64,000 bases of DNA from Silicimonas algicola. Lineage in GTDB: Bacteria > Pseudomonadota > Alphaproteobacteria > Rhodobacterales > Rhodobacteraceae. Positions 45,526 to 56,858 of this stretch are shown here, in pieces. Location: the NCBI RefSeq assembly GCF_003148765.1, contig NZ_QGGV01000003.1, positions 306,171-370,170 of the forward strand. Reading direction: 5' to 3'. Under the pieces are notes generated by a model. It searched no databases, had not been told where the DNA came from, and saw only the letters and a list, made by a program, of their open reading frames with translations. The translations under genes and the position numbers were made by a program. Each line of letters opens with the position of its first letter. Positions within the stretch are counted from its first letter, which is position 1.

Positions 45526-45708
45526 ATGCAGACAGCAGCGAAGAAGGCCCGCCTCCGCGACGAGGAAACGAACGCCTCGGACGATGCCGCACGCCCGGAC
45601 CAGACAAGCAGCAGGGAAGATGGGGCGTTCGTCGTACCCTTCCCGACCAGCTATCGTCCGGCGACCACCGAGGAACTCGAAGAGATGTGGGACAACGTTC
45701 CCGTCTGA
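45526..45708 (+). CDS. Small acidic hypothetical protein, 60 aa
   Basis: ATG 45526 follows GGGAGG at 5 nt, an excellent ribosome binding site. The product is soluble and acidic, mostly disordered in the first half and ending YRPATTEELEEMWDNVPV. No family recognised. It lies alone between the FliM-like and FadJ-like genes, with a relatively AT-rich promoter region upstream (near 45425-45480). Confidence 0.6.
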   Translation: MQTAAKKARLRDEETNASDDAARPDQTSSREDGAFVVPFPTSYRPATTEELEEMWDNVPV

Positions 45709-45764
45709 CCCTTGGGCGCCGTGCGTCGGCTTGAGTTTCCCGTCCGTTGGCGTATGAACACCCA

Positions 45765-47855
<2,091 letters not shown>

Positions 47856-47861
47856 CGCCTC

Positions 47862-48077
47862 TCAGCCGAGGATGATCCCCAGGATCACCAGCATGAGCCC
47901 GAGCGCGGAAAGAAGAAGCGCGCCCAGGTTCAGCGCCACGACCCTTTGCAGCCGGGCCTTGAGCGCCGCGTCGTCGAGCCCCGCATTGCGGGCGCGCGTC
48001 ACGAGGACGATGCACCAGACGAGCCCCGCAAGGCCCGCGAGCGTCACGGCCGCGCCGATCCAGACCAGAAGTTCCAT
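47862..48077 (-). CDS. Small two-helix membrane protein, 71 aa
   Basis: Two hydrophobic helices (LLVWIGAAVTLAGLAGLVWC near 3-22 and LNLGALLLSALGLMLVILGI near 49-68) flank a cytoplasmic helix with ARNAGLDDAALKARLQRVVA. The length and layout recur as a hypothetical protein in Rhodobacteraceae. Convergent with the FadJ-like gene (6-nt gap) and divergent from gapR. Function unknown. Confidence 0.65.
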   Translation of the reverse strand: MELLVWIGAAVTLAGLAGLVWCIVLVTRARNAGLDDAALKARLQRVVALNLGALLLSALGLMLVILGIILG

Positions 48078-48196
48078 CGCCGTCTCCGCCTGCGTGCGTC
48101 CGCCACGGGCGTAATCCGTGACGCCGCCGCCTTCAACCCTTGCGACAGGCAGGGCGGGCAGCTATCGAGCAGGCCCGGACAAGGAGAGTGCCCCAG

Positions 48197-48454
48197 ATGG
48201 AAGACAGCGTCATCGACCAGAGCTACCGCGTCACAGCCGAGGAGCTGCGCCAGTTCATCGAGAGATGGGAGCGGCTCGAAGCCGAGAAGAAGGACATCGC
48301 CGACCAGCAGAAGGAGGTGATGGCCGAGGCCAAAGGTCGGGGGTACGACACCAAGGTCTTACGCAAGGTCATTTCGCTGCGGAAGCGCGACAAGGACGAC
48401 ATCGCCGAGGAAGAGGCCGTCCTCGAGATGTACAAGCAGGCGCTCGGGATGTGA
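48197..48454 (+). CDS. gapR: GapR-family (DUF2312) nucleoid-associated protein, 85 aa
   Basis: ATG 48197 follows AAGGAGAG. The coiled-coil sequence TAEELRQFIERWERLEAEKK near residues 11-30, then DIADQQKEVMAEAKGRGYDT, and KVLRKVISLRKRDKDDIAEE is the conserved GapR core. GapR binds AT-rich and overtwisted DNA ahead of replication forks and transcription in alphaproteobacteria. An in-frame extension upstream was rejected. Confidence 0.93.
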   Translation: MEDSVIDQSYRVTAEELRQFIERWERLEAEKKDIADQQKEVMAEAKGRGYDTKVLRKVISLRKRDKDDIAEEEAVLEMYKQALGM

Positions 48455-48539
48455 CTTCGGGGCATCGGCCGGTGCCCCCCGGCGCCGCCGAACCGGAGAC
48501 CGCGCTGCATCGCTGGTTCGCAGTTGAGGCGGGATCGTC

Positions 48540-48564
48540 GGAACGGCGGGCGCGACACGGCGTT
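48540..48564 (+). promoter_or_regulatory. Perfect EcfG-type promoter upstream of DUF899 gene
   Basis: GGAAC (48540-48544), 16 nt, CGTT (48561-48564) matches the consensus exactly. The DUF899 gene starts 35 nt downstream with a GAGGGAGA ribosome binding site. Confidence 0.65.
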
Positions 48565-48599
48565 CTCCCTTCGCGGGCAGACCCCTGAGGGAGATCACC

Positions 48600-49307
48600 A
48601 TGAAGGACGCCCTATTGAAATCCGCGAAGGACCTCGCCGCGTTGCGCAAGGGACTCCTGCCCGGTGAAAGCGCCGAGTATGCAGCAGCCCGGACGGCGCT
48701 TCTCGCCGAGGAGATCGAGGCAAGACGCCACCTGACCCGGCTGGCCGAAATGCGGCATGCGCTTCCGCAGGGGCCGGTGGTCGAGAAGGACTATCGCTTC
48801 AAGGACGCGAACGGATCGGAGGTGGGTCTCGCCGACCTGTTCGGAGAGCACGATACCCTCGTCACCTATTTCTGGATGTACGGCCCGGATCGCGAACGGC
48901 CCTGTCCGATGTGTACGAACTTCCTCGGGGGCGTGAACGGCAACGCCGCCGACATCAAGCAGCGGGCCGCGTTCAAGATCCTCGGGCGCAGCACGGTGGA
49001 GCGGCAGACGGCATTCGCGCTGGAACGCGGGTGGCGCGATCTCGATTTCGTCCAGACGGTCGGCGACGACTATGCGGTGGACCACAACGCTCTGGATCCC
49101 GAGACGGGGTGGGAGTTTCCGGCCTTCGCGGTGTTCCGCCGGGAGGGCGGGACGGTGCGCTATTTCTACACGGCGGACATGCCGGCCGAAGCGGCGGATC
49201 CGGGCCAGGACCCGAGGGGCGCCGTCGATATCGCGCCCCTCTGGAATATCCTCGACATGACGCCCGACGGCCGCGGCGAGGACTGGTATCCGAAGCTGAG
49301 CTACTGA
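48600..49307 (+). CDS. DUF899 thioredoxin-like protein, 235 aa
   Basis: A thioredoxin-like fold with a PCPMCTNFLGG motif near residues 101-111, preceded by VEKDYRFKDANGSEVGLADL and TLVTYFWMYGPDRERPC. The C-terminal segment GWEFPAFAVFRREGGTVRYF is typical of DUF899. Likely a cytosolic redox or reductase-like protein with unknown substrate. An exact EcfG-type promoter lies immediately upstream, arguing for stress induction. Converges with the methyltransferase gene with a 4-nt gap. Confidence 0.88.
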   Translation: MKDALLKSAKDLAALRKGLLPGESAEYAAARTALLAEEIEARRHLTRLAEMRHALPQGPVVEKDYRFKDANGSEVGLADLFGEHDTLVTYFWMYGPDRERPCPMCTNFLGGVNGNAADIKQRAAFKILGRSTVERQTAFALERGWRDLDFVQTVGDDYAVDHNALDPETGWEFPAFAVFRREGGTVRYFYTADMPAEAADPGQDPRGAVDIAPLWNILDMTPDGRGEDWYPKLSY

Positions 49308-49311
49308 CGGC

Positions 49312-50355
49312 TCAAGTCGCCTCCAGCACCATGTTGAGCGGCGTCTCGGCCGCGCGGCGCACCTTCGTGAAGCCGCCCGAGCGGATCACCTCGGCGATGC
49401 GCGCCTCGCCCGCCTGCGCGCCAAGCGCCGTCCCAATCTCCTGCGCGAGCGACGTGGGCACGCAGATCATCGTCGAGGCCGAGTAGTAAAGCCGTCCGAC
49501 CGGGTTCAGGTTGCTTTCGAGACGGTCGCCGGCATTGGGTTCGACGACCATCCAGGTGCCTCCGGGTTTCAGTGCCGAGCGGATGTGCGTCGCGGCGGCG
49601 GCCGGGTCGCCCATGTCGTGCAGGCAATCGAAGCAGGTGACGAAGTCGAAGGTGCCGGGGAAGTCCTGCGCGCGGCCGACTTCGAAGCGGACGTTGCCGA
49701 CGCCGTGCGCCGCCGCGTGGGCGGTGGCCGCCGCGATCGAGCCGGGGTGGAAGTCGTAGCCGACGAAGGTGGATTTCGGGAAGGCCTGCGCCATCAGGAT
49801 GGTCGAGAGGCCGTGCCCGCAACCGATGTCGGCGACGGTGGCGCCCTCGGTCAGAAGGTCCGTCACACCGTCGAGGGCCGGAAGCCACTGCTGGACCAGC
49901 GCGTTGACGTATCCGGGCCTGAACATGCGTGCGACCGAGCAGAAGAGGCAGCCCGCCTGGTCGCCCCAGGCGACGCCCTTGCCGGTCTTGAAGGCGGCCT
50001 GCACCTTGGCCTGGTTCTCGACCATCGCGGCGGCGGTATCGAAAGCGCCGATCATGTTCGCGGGGCTGTCGGGCGAGGCGAAGACGAAGGCCTGTTCGGG
50101 CGAAAGCGAAAAGCGCCCGGATTCGTGCGTGACATAGCCCGAAGCCGCCTGCGCCGCGAGCCACTCGCGGACGTAGCGCGGATGGCATTCGGCCGCGTCG
50201 GCCAGCGTCTCGGCCGTCGCGGGGCCGATGCGCTCGAGCGTCCTGTAGAGCCCGAGCGCGTCGCCGATCCGGACGAGGGGTATGCTCATGGCGCCGCCGA
50301 GATCGCCAAGGATCTGCAGGATGAAGGTGTTCAGTGCGGTTTCGTCGAGGGGCAT
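49312..50355 (-). CDS. SAM-dependent methyltransferase with N-terminal winged helix, 347 aa
   Basis: An N-terminal helical/winged-helix segment (LVRIGDALGLYRTLERIGPA near 27-46, ECHPRYVREWLAAQAASGYV near 56-75) precedes a class I methyltransferase. Motif I is VADIGCGHGLSTILMAQAFP near 176-195, followed by FDFVTCFDCLHDMGDP and LKPGGTWMVVEPN. This arrangement is seen in small-molecule methyltransferases and related transcription-regulator-like proteins. Good AGGAGGATAC ribosome binding site. Substrate unknown. Confidence 0.85.
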   Translation of the reverse strand: MPLDETALNTFILQILGDLGGAMSIPLVRIGDALGLYRTLERIGPATAETLADAAECHPRYVREWLAAQAASGYVTHESGRFSLSPEQAFVFASPDSPANMIGAFDTAAAMVENQAKVQAAFKTGKGVAWGDQAGCLFCSVARMFRPGYVNALVQQWLPALDGVTDLLTEGATVADIGCGHGLSTILMAQAFPKSTFVGYDFHPGSIAAATAHAAAHGVGNVRFEVGRAQDFPGTFDFVTCFDCLHDMGDPAAAATHIRSALKPGGTWMVVEPNAGDRLESNLNPVGRLYYSASTMICVPTSLAQEIGTALGAQAGEARIAEVIRSGGFTKVRRAAETPLNMVLEAT

Positions 50356-50478
50356 CGTCGTATCCTCCTGTCGCGGCTTGAGTGCCGGTGGAGGCAGCCT
50401 GCCCTCTCGCGTGCATCATGGCATGAGGCCCGTGTCCCAGAGCGGCGGAATTCTCGTGGGCCGGATGTCCCGGACGCG

Positions 50479-51534
50479 CTAGTCGCTGAGCGCGCGCACG
50501 ATCGCCTGCGCGCGGCTGTGAACGCCGAGTTTCGAGAGAACCACCGTGACCTGGTTGCGCACCGTCTTTTCGCTCTTGCCGAGACGGCCGGCGATGGTGC
50601 GGTTGTCGAGACCCTCGGCCATGAGATGGAGGACCTCGGCCTCGGCCGCCGTCAGCCCCGCATCGCGTGGCACCGCGCCCGCGGGCGGGGTGTCGCCCAG
50701 GAAGTCAGCCAGTTCGCGGTGAAAGACCTCCCACGCCGGTTCGCCCGGGATCAGGACGTGGTTGGCGCTGTCGAGGGGGACGAAGACCGCACCGGGGACG
50801 AGGGCCGCGACCTTGGTTCCTTCTTCGAACGGCACGCGCATGTCGTTCCGGCACGAGACGACAAGCGTCGGCACCCGGATCTGCGGGCAGAGGTCGACGA
50901 CGTCGATGCCCTGCATCTGCCGCAGGGTCTCGGCCGCCACCTCGGGCGAGGCCGTCTCGCGTTCCAGGTCGCCCCACCAGCGGTGCTGCTCTGGCGTGCC
51001 GCCGGGAATGAAGAGGTTGGTGAAGAACTGGCAGAACGCAGGGTTCTCGCGGCCCCATCCGATGCGGACGAAGTTGACCATCGTCTCGGCCTCGAGCCGT
51101 TCGGCGTCGGTGCGCGCCCGCGTCCGGCCGCCTTCCGCGTAAGTGTTGAAGAGGACGAGGTGCGAGACCCTCTCGGGGTGACGGGCGGCATAGTCGATGG
51201 CCAGAGATCCGCCCTGCGACACGCCGAAAAGGACGAAGCGGTCTTCTTGGATGGTGTCGGCGACGGCCTCGAAGTCCTTGTGCCAGGCCGCAAGCGACAG
51301 GTCGGCGCAATGGCGTTCGGACAGGCCGCAGCCGCGCGGGTCGTAGCGGACATAGCGGTGGTGCCGCGACATCGCCTCGACCCAGGGGCGCCAGACGGGG
51401 CTGTCGAGATCGTAGGTGACGTGGCTGAGCCAGTGCGGCGCGCGCAGGATGACCGGCCCCGAGCCACAGGCGGCGGTGGCGATCCGCGTCCCGTCCTCGG
51501 AGGTGCAGAAGGCGATGTCCTGGTGGAGTCGCAT
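50479..51534 (-). CDS. Alpha/beta hydrolase fused to LuxR-type DNA-binding domain, 351 aa
   Basis: Residues ~15-275 are an alpha/beta hydrolase with nucleophile elbow FGVSQGGSLAIDYA near 103-116, a candidate acid in CRNDMRVPFEE and histidine in DSANHVLIPGEP, so the triad looks complete. Residues ~288-351 are a LuxR helix-turn-helix (LTAAEAEVLHLMAEGLDNRT, then KSEKTVRNQVTVVLSKLGVH). It is presumably a one-component regulator that binds or hydrolyses a ligand. Divergent from the SGNH-like gene, separated by 161 nt. Confidence 0.85.
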   Translation of the reverse strand: MRLHQDIAFCTSEDGTRIATAACGSGPVILRAPHWLSHVTYDLDSPVWRPWVEAMSRHHRYVRYDPRGCGLSERHCADLSLAAWHKDFEAVADTIQEDRFVLFGVSQGGSLAIDYAARHPERVSHLVLFNTYAEGGRTRARTDAERLEAETMVNFVRIGWGRENPAFCQFFTNLFIPGGTPEQHRWWGDLERETASPEVAAETLRQMQGIDVVDLCPQIRVPTLVVSCRNDMRVPFEEGTKVAALVPGAVFVPLDSANHVLIPGEPAWEVFHRELADFLGDTPPAGAVPRDAGLTAAEAEVLHLMAEGLDNRTIAGRLGKSEKTVRNQVTVVLSKLGVHSRAQAIVRALSD

Positions 51535-51695
51535 GGGGCGAGTGTAACCACTTCCGCGCGAGGCATACAGGCGGTGTGTGGGCTCGGCTGGACGCCCTCG
51601 CGACCTGCCTCGAAATCGCGTCCGGCTGCGCCTTTCGCAAGCCTGAGTGTCGCAGTTAATTTACAAATCCGACGGCGGCTCCCATACAGCCTTGA

Positions 51696-53135
51696 ATGCG
51701 AAGCGCCCTCATTTTTTCCGCCATCGTCGTCGGGTTTGCGGGGATGTTGGCCTTCGCGGCCAGCAGCGTGGAGGCGTGGCGGTTTCCGACCTCGGACGTG
51801 ACGGTCGAGGAGTTGAACGCGAGCCCTGACGCGCTTGCGAACACGCGCGCCGCCTTCGCCCTGGCGCGCTCCGGCGAGACGGTTCCCTTCCGCGTCCTGT
51901 TCTACGGCCAGTCGATCATCGGCTCGGGCTGGGGCGACCTCGCGATGGCGGACTTGGCCAGGCTTCACCCGAACATGGTCTTTCAGTGGGACAATCGATC
52001 CATCGGCGGCTTCTCGGCCGAGAACCTTGTCCATACGGCGTCCGCCGATCTGGCCGATCTCTCGCCCGACCTGATCGTCTTTCACGTCTACGGCGACCAC
52101 CGCGCCTACGAGCGGACCGTCGTCGAAATGCTCAGGCGGACCGGCGCGGACATCATCCTCCAGACGGATCACGCGGACACCATTCCCGAGCCGCGCTGCC
52201 AGGTCGGTCTGACGTTGCTTGTCGCGCAGCCCAAAGGGTGCCGCTCCTGGCCCCTGCTGAGGCAAGGGAAGTGGCGCGATTACATGTCGTACCACTTCAT
52301 ACCGGCGCTGGCGGAACGTCTTCATCTCGCGGTCCAGCCAGTGCGTCAGGTCTGGACGGACCGGCTGCGGGCCGAGGGACGCCGGCCGGAAGAAGTTCTG
52401 AAAGACGGGCTTCACCTGAACGACGAAGGGCGTCGATGGATGGCCGACTTCTTCGTCGACTTCATCGAGCAGCAGACGGCGCGGTCGGAGGGAGCGTCCC
52501 GCAGGCGACTGCTTCCGCTGCCGCAGTCCGATGCCTCCGGCGTTCGCCGGCTTCAGACCGACGCCGACCGCGTCGAGCTTGTGTCTAGGCAGCCCCTGGG
52601 GCCCTTGTCGATCAGGATCGACGGAGAGGCGGCAGAAGAGCATCCGAGCTGTGTCGCCCACGGGCGTCCGACCGGGTCGCTGCCCGATCATCCATGGCCG
52701 TCGGTGCGCAAGGTGAGTTCGGAAAGCGCCCTTGTGCCCGAAGAGTGGCGCGTGACGATGCGCGACTTCTCGGAGGACTACTCGGACTTCGCCTTCGACG
52801 TCGTGGGCTCCGTGACCGGTCCGGACGGCACGGGTCGCGCGGGCGACGATTTCCGGTCCGGCTCCGGGCGCGTCATCCTGGATCAAGCGGACTGGACGAC
52901 GGCGAGGCTGTTCGCCGAGAAGGGCGTCCCTATCCCCGACCCCTTGACCGTGACCTTCAGCGCCCGGTTCCTCTGCGACGACGTGGCGGCGGTGGGATCT
53001 GGGGGTGTGACGCAATTCTACATGACGACGCTCTTCGTGAACACGGGTGGCGGCGAGCACGTCCTGGACTTCGTTCTCGCGCCCGAGAGCGCGGCAGGCA
53101 TCATGGGCGTCCTTCTGACCGATCATCGCCAATAG
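51696..53135 (+). CDS. Exported SGNH/GDSL-like hydrolase with C-terminal beta domain, 479 aa
   Basis: A signal peptide or anchor (SALIFSAIVVGFAGMLAFAA) is followed by SGNH blocks: LFYGQSIIGSGWGDLAM near residues 68-84 (Ser), DNRSIGGFSAENLV (Gly), FHVYGDHRAYE, and DGLHLNDEGRRWMADFF near 236-252 (Asp-His). The block III Asn is not evident. The last ~200 residues form a separate beta-rich domain. It probably acts outside the cytoplasm on an esterified carbohydrate or lipid. Confidence 0.7.
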   Translation: MRSALIFSAIVVGFAGMLAFAASSVEAWRFPTSDVTVEELNASPDALANTRAAFALARSGETVPFRVLFYGQSIIGSGWGDLAMADLARLHPNMVFQWDNRSIGGFSAENLVHTASADLADLSPDLIVFHVYGDHRAYERTVVEMLRRTGADIILQTDHADTIPEPRCQVGLTLLVAQPKGCRSWPLLRQGKWRDYMSYHFIPALAERLHLAVQPVRQVWTDRLRAEGRRPEEVLKDGLHLNDEGRRWMADFFVDFIEQQTARSEGASRRRLLPLPQSDASGVRRLQTDADRVELVSRQPLGPLSIRIDGEAAEEHPSCVAHGRPTGSLPDHPWPSVRKVSSESALVPEEWRVTMRDFSEDYSDFAFDVVGSVTGPDGTGRAGDDFRSGSGRVILDQADWTTARLFAEKGVPIPDPLTVTFSARFLCDDVAAVGSGGVTQFYMTTLFVNTGGGEHVLDFVLAPESAAGIMGVLLTDHRQ

Positions 53136-53232
53136 CGGAACGCGTTGGCGCGGCACAGGTACGGCGCGGTCGGACTTACGCGACGCGGAGGGGCGCGCTA
53201 GGGTGAGGAAATCCCAAAGGGAGTCTCACCGC

Positions 53233-53763
53233 ATGGCCAAGTTCGTGTTCGGAATGAACCTGTCGCTGGACGGCTATGTCGACCACGAAGGCTTCGCGCC
53301 CGACGCCACGCTCTTCCGGCACTGGATCGACCAGGTGCGCGAGGCCGGCGGCAGCATCTACGGACGGCGCATCTATGAGATCATGCGCTATTGGGACGAA
53401 GAGCAGCCCGGCTGGGGCGAGGACGAGCGCGCCTTCGCGGAGGCCTGGCGGACGCAGCACAAGTGGGTGGTGTCGCGGTCCCTGACCGAGGTCGGCCCCA
53501 ACGCCACGCTCCTGTCAGACGACATCGAGGACACGATCCGGCGCCTGAAATCGGAGCTTTCGGGCGAGATCGACGTCTCGGGCACGATCCTGGCCGATAG
53601 CCTCGGGCAACTCGGCCTCATCGACGAATACCGGCTCTATTTTCACCCGGTCGTCCTCGGTGGAGGCAAGCCGTTCTTCGCGGGACCGCGTCCAAAGCTT
53701 CGCCTGGTGGCGAGCGAGCGGATCGGCGGCGAGGCGATCCGGCTGACGTACGTTCCGGAGTAG
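53233..53763 (+). CDS. Dihydrofolate reductase/RibD C-terminal family protein, 176 aa
   Basis: RibD_C fold: FVFGMNLSLDGYVDHEGFA at residues 4-22, AGGSIYGRRIYEIMRYWDE near 42-60, DVSGTILADSLGQLGLIDEY near 115-134, and FHPVVLGGGKPFFA. These proteins are NADPH-binding reductases of unknown substrate; true folate reduction is doubtful. ATG 53233 follows a GGGAG site at 10 nt. Confidence 0.88.
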   Translation: MAKFVFGMNLSLDGYVDHEGFAPDATLFRHWIDQVREAGGSIYGRRIYEIMRYWDEEQPGWGEDERAFAEAWRTQHKWVVSRSLTEVGPNATLLSDDIEDTIRRLKSELSGEIDVSGTILADSLGQLGLIDEYRLYFHPVVLGGGKPFFAGPRPKLRLVASERIGGEAIRLTYVPE

Positions 53764-53790
53764 GTGCGGTTCCCTGGGACAGGGTGGCGA

Positions 53791-54222
53791 TCAGAGGATG
53801 CCGTGTCCTTTCAGCAGGGCCTGCTCGTCGCCCGCCATCCAGCCGAAGACCTTCGGTTCGCCGTTCAGCGTCTGGACGAGGTAATGGACATCGAAGTCGA
53901 TCGCCGTCTCGGGTAGATCGTCGCGGGCATAGGTCGCGGTCCAGGCGGCGTGGGCGACGCAGTGATGCTCGTCCACCGGCGTGATGCGAAGGCCGCGCAG
54001 GCGCATGTGCTTCGTCCCCATCGTCCGGTAGGCCTCGTAGCCGTCGAGCATGGCCTTGCGGAGGCTCTCGTCGTTCTTCCCCGTCATCACGCCTGCGGGC
54101 GAGGCGCCGATGAACTCCGACGCGTAGAGGCGGTCAACTTCATCGGGATCGAAGTCGCCGGCGAGCGACCGGTTGAAGAAGGCCTCGTAGCGGTCGAAGA
54201 GTGTCCGGACGGCGGTTTCCAT
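53791..54222 (-). CDS. SnoaL/NTF2-like protein, 143 aa
   Basis: Reading from ATG 54222 gives a small alpha+beta protein: LFDRYEAFFNRSLAGDFDPD, LYASEFIGASPAGVMTGKND, and C-terminal TAIDFDVHYLVQTLNGEPKV. That is the NTF2/SnoaL-like cone fold used by varied small-molecule enzymes and stress proteins. The longer in-frame extension upstream overlaps the neighbouring gene and was rejected. Substrate unknown. Confidence 0.75.
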   Translation of the reverse strand: METAVRTLFDRYEAFFNRSLAGDFDPDEVDRLYASEFIGASPAGVMTGKNDESLRKAMLDGYEAYRTMGTKHMRLRGLRITPVDEHHCVAHAAWTATYARDDLPETAIDFDVHYLVQTLNGEPKVFGWMAGDEQALLKGHGIL

Positions 54223-54308
54223 GCGCTTCGTCTTCTCGAGAGTTCTCAAGGGGAGAGTACATGGGGCGGGCAGGCAACGCGACAAGCAGATGTTGTCGGA
54301 GGTGTTTC

Positions 54309-55298
54309 TCAGTCCGCGACGTCGACGTCCCTGATCCAAATGCCGAACTCGGTAGCATGGCCGCTCAGCACGATCCTGTCTCCGACGGACAGGGGCCGAG
54401 AAAGCCTCCGCGAGAGGTGGCAGAAGGTCGCGCTTCCGGTTTCGAGGTGGACCGAGATGCTCTCCCGACATCTCGACCTGTTCAGGCTGATAGAAGAGAT
54501 CGTGGCAACTTCCGAATAGTCCCTTCCCCAAGCGGCAGCTGCGGCCACGGGCACCAGCGACGCAAAGAAGAAATAAGAGAAAGCCGCCAAGGGAATGGAG
54601 CTCAAGAGGAGCATACAAAGACTGAAGTAGGTGGAAGCGCGCACGTTTCGCGGAATGGTCCTGCGCGCCCATCGGACCGAGAGAGCGTAAAAAAGTGAGA
54701 CGAACGCAGCGGTGGTGGCCAATGTCGCCGCCACGGACAAGCTGGCCCAGAACTGGCTGGGAACGGTTCGGAACCCAAAGAACGGGGAAACGATTCCCAG
54801 TATGAACACGAACTCAAGTCCCAGAAAAAGACGTCTGGTCGGCTTCGAAGCCGCCTGAAGTTCCTCACGCACGCCTTGACCGAGAACGCCGCGTCCCAGC
54901 AAGCGATCTTTCTCCGGGTCAATGACAAGGTTTCGAAAGACAAGCCCCGGAACCAGGAATGTCAGAGCGAAGGCGAAGCCGAGCGCGACTTCGATCCAGA
55001 TCGAGATGCCGGCGATTTGAACCAGAAGCAGGTATAGCAGCATCGACAGCGTCATTAGGAAAAAGGCGGCCCCCCGTCCCAGCCAGACTGCCAGTCCCTG
55101 AACCCAAGGGATCGAGCGATGCGGCAGGATCAGGGCCAACGCCATGCCGAGCCAGATGGCATGGAGCATCGCCGCCCAGAACGTTCCGAGCTGGACCTGT
55201 CCGACCATCGTGCCGCGCCCGAACAGCACGGCGAGGCTTAGAAACGCCGCCCCGCCGAGCACAAGACAAAGGATGTGAGCGGTGCGCATCGCGGTCAT
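54309..55298 (-). CDS. Multi-pass membrane protein of unknown function, 329 aa
   Basis: About seven or eight membrane helices (ILCLVLGGAAFLSLAVLFGR near 8-27; FFLMTLSMLLYLLLVQIAGI; FVFILGIVSPFFGFRTVPSQ; and more) are followed by a soluble C-terminal domain of ~65 residues (SRCRESISVHLETGSATFCH). No family recognised. Codon use is slightly more A/T-tolerant than its neighbours. It lies downstream of hss on the same strand, with a 68-nt gap. Confidence 0.6.
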   Translation of the reverse strand: MTAMRTAHILCLVLGGAAFLSLAVLFGRGTMVGQVQLGTFWAAMLHAIWLGMALALILPHRSIPWVQGLAVWLGRGAAFFLMTLSMLLYLLLVQIAGISIWIEVALGFAFALTFLVPGLVFRNLVIDPEKDRLLGRGVLGQGVREELQAASKPTRRLFLGLEFVFILGIVSPFFGFRTVPSQFWASLSVAATLATTAAFVSLFYALSVRWARRTIPRNVRASTYFSLCMLLLSSIPLAAFSYFFFASLVPVAAAAAWGRDYSEVATISSISLNRSRCRESISVHLETGSATFCHLSRRLSRPLSVGDRIVLSGHATEFGIWIRDVDVAD

Positions 55299-55366
55299 GC
55301 GGCCGCTCTATCGTTGGCAGGGGGCGATTTTATGGCAGTTGGTGCGCGAGACCACGTGCGCTCCCG

Positions 55367-56800
55367 TCAACTCGCCAGCACGTTCTTGAACTGCCAGGGG
55401 TCGGCCTCGTCGATCTCCTCGTCGAACTTGGTCCAGCGCTCCGAGATGGGCGTCCAGTCGGTGTAGTGCGCCTCGACCGGGCCGAGGTAGGGGCGCTGGA
55501 CCTCGAGGCAGCGGAGGTGGTCCATCTCGTCGGTCTCGACGATGCCGGCCTGGGGGTTCTCGAGCGCCCAGGCCATGCCGGCGAGGACGGCGGAGGAGAC
55601 CTGGAGGCCGGTGGCGTTCTGGAAGGGGGCGAGGTCGCGGGTTTCTTCGATGGAGAGCCGCGAGCCGTACCAGAGGGCGTTCTTCTCGTGGCCGTAAAGA
55701 AGGACGCCCAACTCGTCGATGCCCTCGGTGATCTCGTTCTCGTCGAGGATGTGCTGGGTCGCCTGGATGCGGCCTGACCCGAAGGTCTCGTGCAGCGAGA
55801 GCACCGCGTCGTCGCAGGGGTGGTAGGCGTAGTGGCAGGTCGGGCGATAGTCGGGCCGGGCCGGGTCGCCGACGGTATAGTGGTCGGAGATCGAGATCGC
55901 TTCGTTGTGGGTGACGAGGAAGCCGAACTGCGGCCCAGGCGTCGGGCACCAGGTGTGGACGCGGGTGATGGCGCCGGGGCGCGCGATCCAGATGCCGGCG
56001 CGGCAGCCGGTGGCGTGGGAATGCGCGTCCTCGGGCATCCAGGTCTCGTGCGTGCCCCAGCCCAGCTCGGCGGGCTGGAAACCTTCCGAGACGAAGCCCT
56101 CGACCGACCAGGTGTTGACGAAGGTGCCGATGCGCTTGTGGCGGGTGGATTTCTGGGTGTCGCGCTCGGCGATGTGGATGCCCTTGACGCCGAGCGACTG
56201 CATGAACCGGCCCCAGCCCTCGCGCGTGTGCGGCATGGGATCCGAGCGGCCGGTGTCGCGGGACAGCGTCATCAGCGCGTCCTTCACGAACCACGAGACC
56301 ATGCCGGGGTTCGCGCCGCAGCAGGAGACCGCCGTGGGGCCGCCGGGGTTGCGGGCTTTCTCGTCGCGCACGGCCTGGCGAAGGGCATAGTTGGTGCGGG
56401 CGGCGTTGTCGGTGGTGTCGAAGTAGAAGCCGGCCCAGGGCTCGACCACGGTGTCGATGTAAAGCACGCCCAACTCGCGGCAGTGCTTCATGATGTCGAG
56501 CGACGAGGTGTCGACCGAAAGGTTGACGCAGAAGCCCTTTCCGTCGGGAAAGAGGCGCGAGAGCAGGGCGCGGTAGTTGTCGCGCGTCACGGCCTCCTCG
56601 ACATGACGGATGCCGCGCTGCGCAAGGAAGGTGTGGTCGTCGAGGTTCGGCTCGATGACGAAGATCTGGCGCGCGTCGTATTCGAAATGCCGCTCGATGA
56701 GGGGCAGGGTGCCGCGCCCGATGGAGCCGAAGCCGATCATCACGATGGGTCCGTCGATGCGTCCGTGGTTCGGGTAGGCGGTCATGGGCGCGGTCTCCAT
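55367..56800 (-). CDS. hss: Homospermidine synthase, 477 aa
   Basis: NAD-binding loop IVMIGFGSIGRGTLPLIERH near residues 19-38, then FCVNLSVDTSSLDIMKHCRE, VSCCGANPGMVSWFVKDALM near 158-177, and VNTWSVEGFVSEGFQPAELG. These match full-length bacterial homospermidine synthases, which make homospermidine from two putrescines with aminobutyl transfer via NAD. A spermidine-synthase-like gene lies 3 kb away. Start ATG 56800; an in-frame ATG at 56785 is possible. Confidence 0.95.
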   Translation of the reverse strand: METAPMTAYPNHGRIDGPIVMIGFGSIGRGTLPLIERHFEYDARQIFVIEPNLDDHTFLAQRGIRHVEEAVTRDNYRALLSRLFPDGKGFCVNLSVDTSSLDIMKHCRELGVLYIDTVVEPWAGFYFDTTDNAARTNYALRQAVRDEKARNPGGPTAVSCCGANPGMVSWFVKDALMTLSRDTGRSDPMPHTREGWGRFMQSLGVKGIHIAERDTQKSTRHKRIGTFVNTWSVEGFVSEGFQPAELGWGTHETWMPEDAHSHATGCRAGIWIARPGAITRVHTWCPTPGPQFGFLVTHNEAISISDHYTVGDPARPDYRPTCHYAYHPCDDAVLSLHETFGSGRIQATQHILDENEITEGIDELGVLLYGHEKNALWYGSRLSIEETRDLAPFQNATGLQVSSAVLAGMAWALENPQAGIVETDEMDHLRCLEVQRPYLGPVEAHYTDWTPISERWTKFDEEIDEADPWQFKNVLAS

Positions 56801-56858
56801 TGAGAAACCGACCTATCATTGCGGGCGGGCGAGTCCAACCGCCGGTCCCGCCAGACCC

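Noticed and set aside
50751-53156. 801-codon minus-strand open frame
   Set aside because: It runs antisense to the SGNH-like gene and in another frame of the alpha/beta hydrolase gene. It has no recognisable motif.
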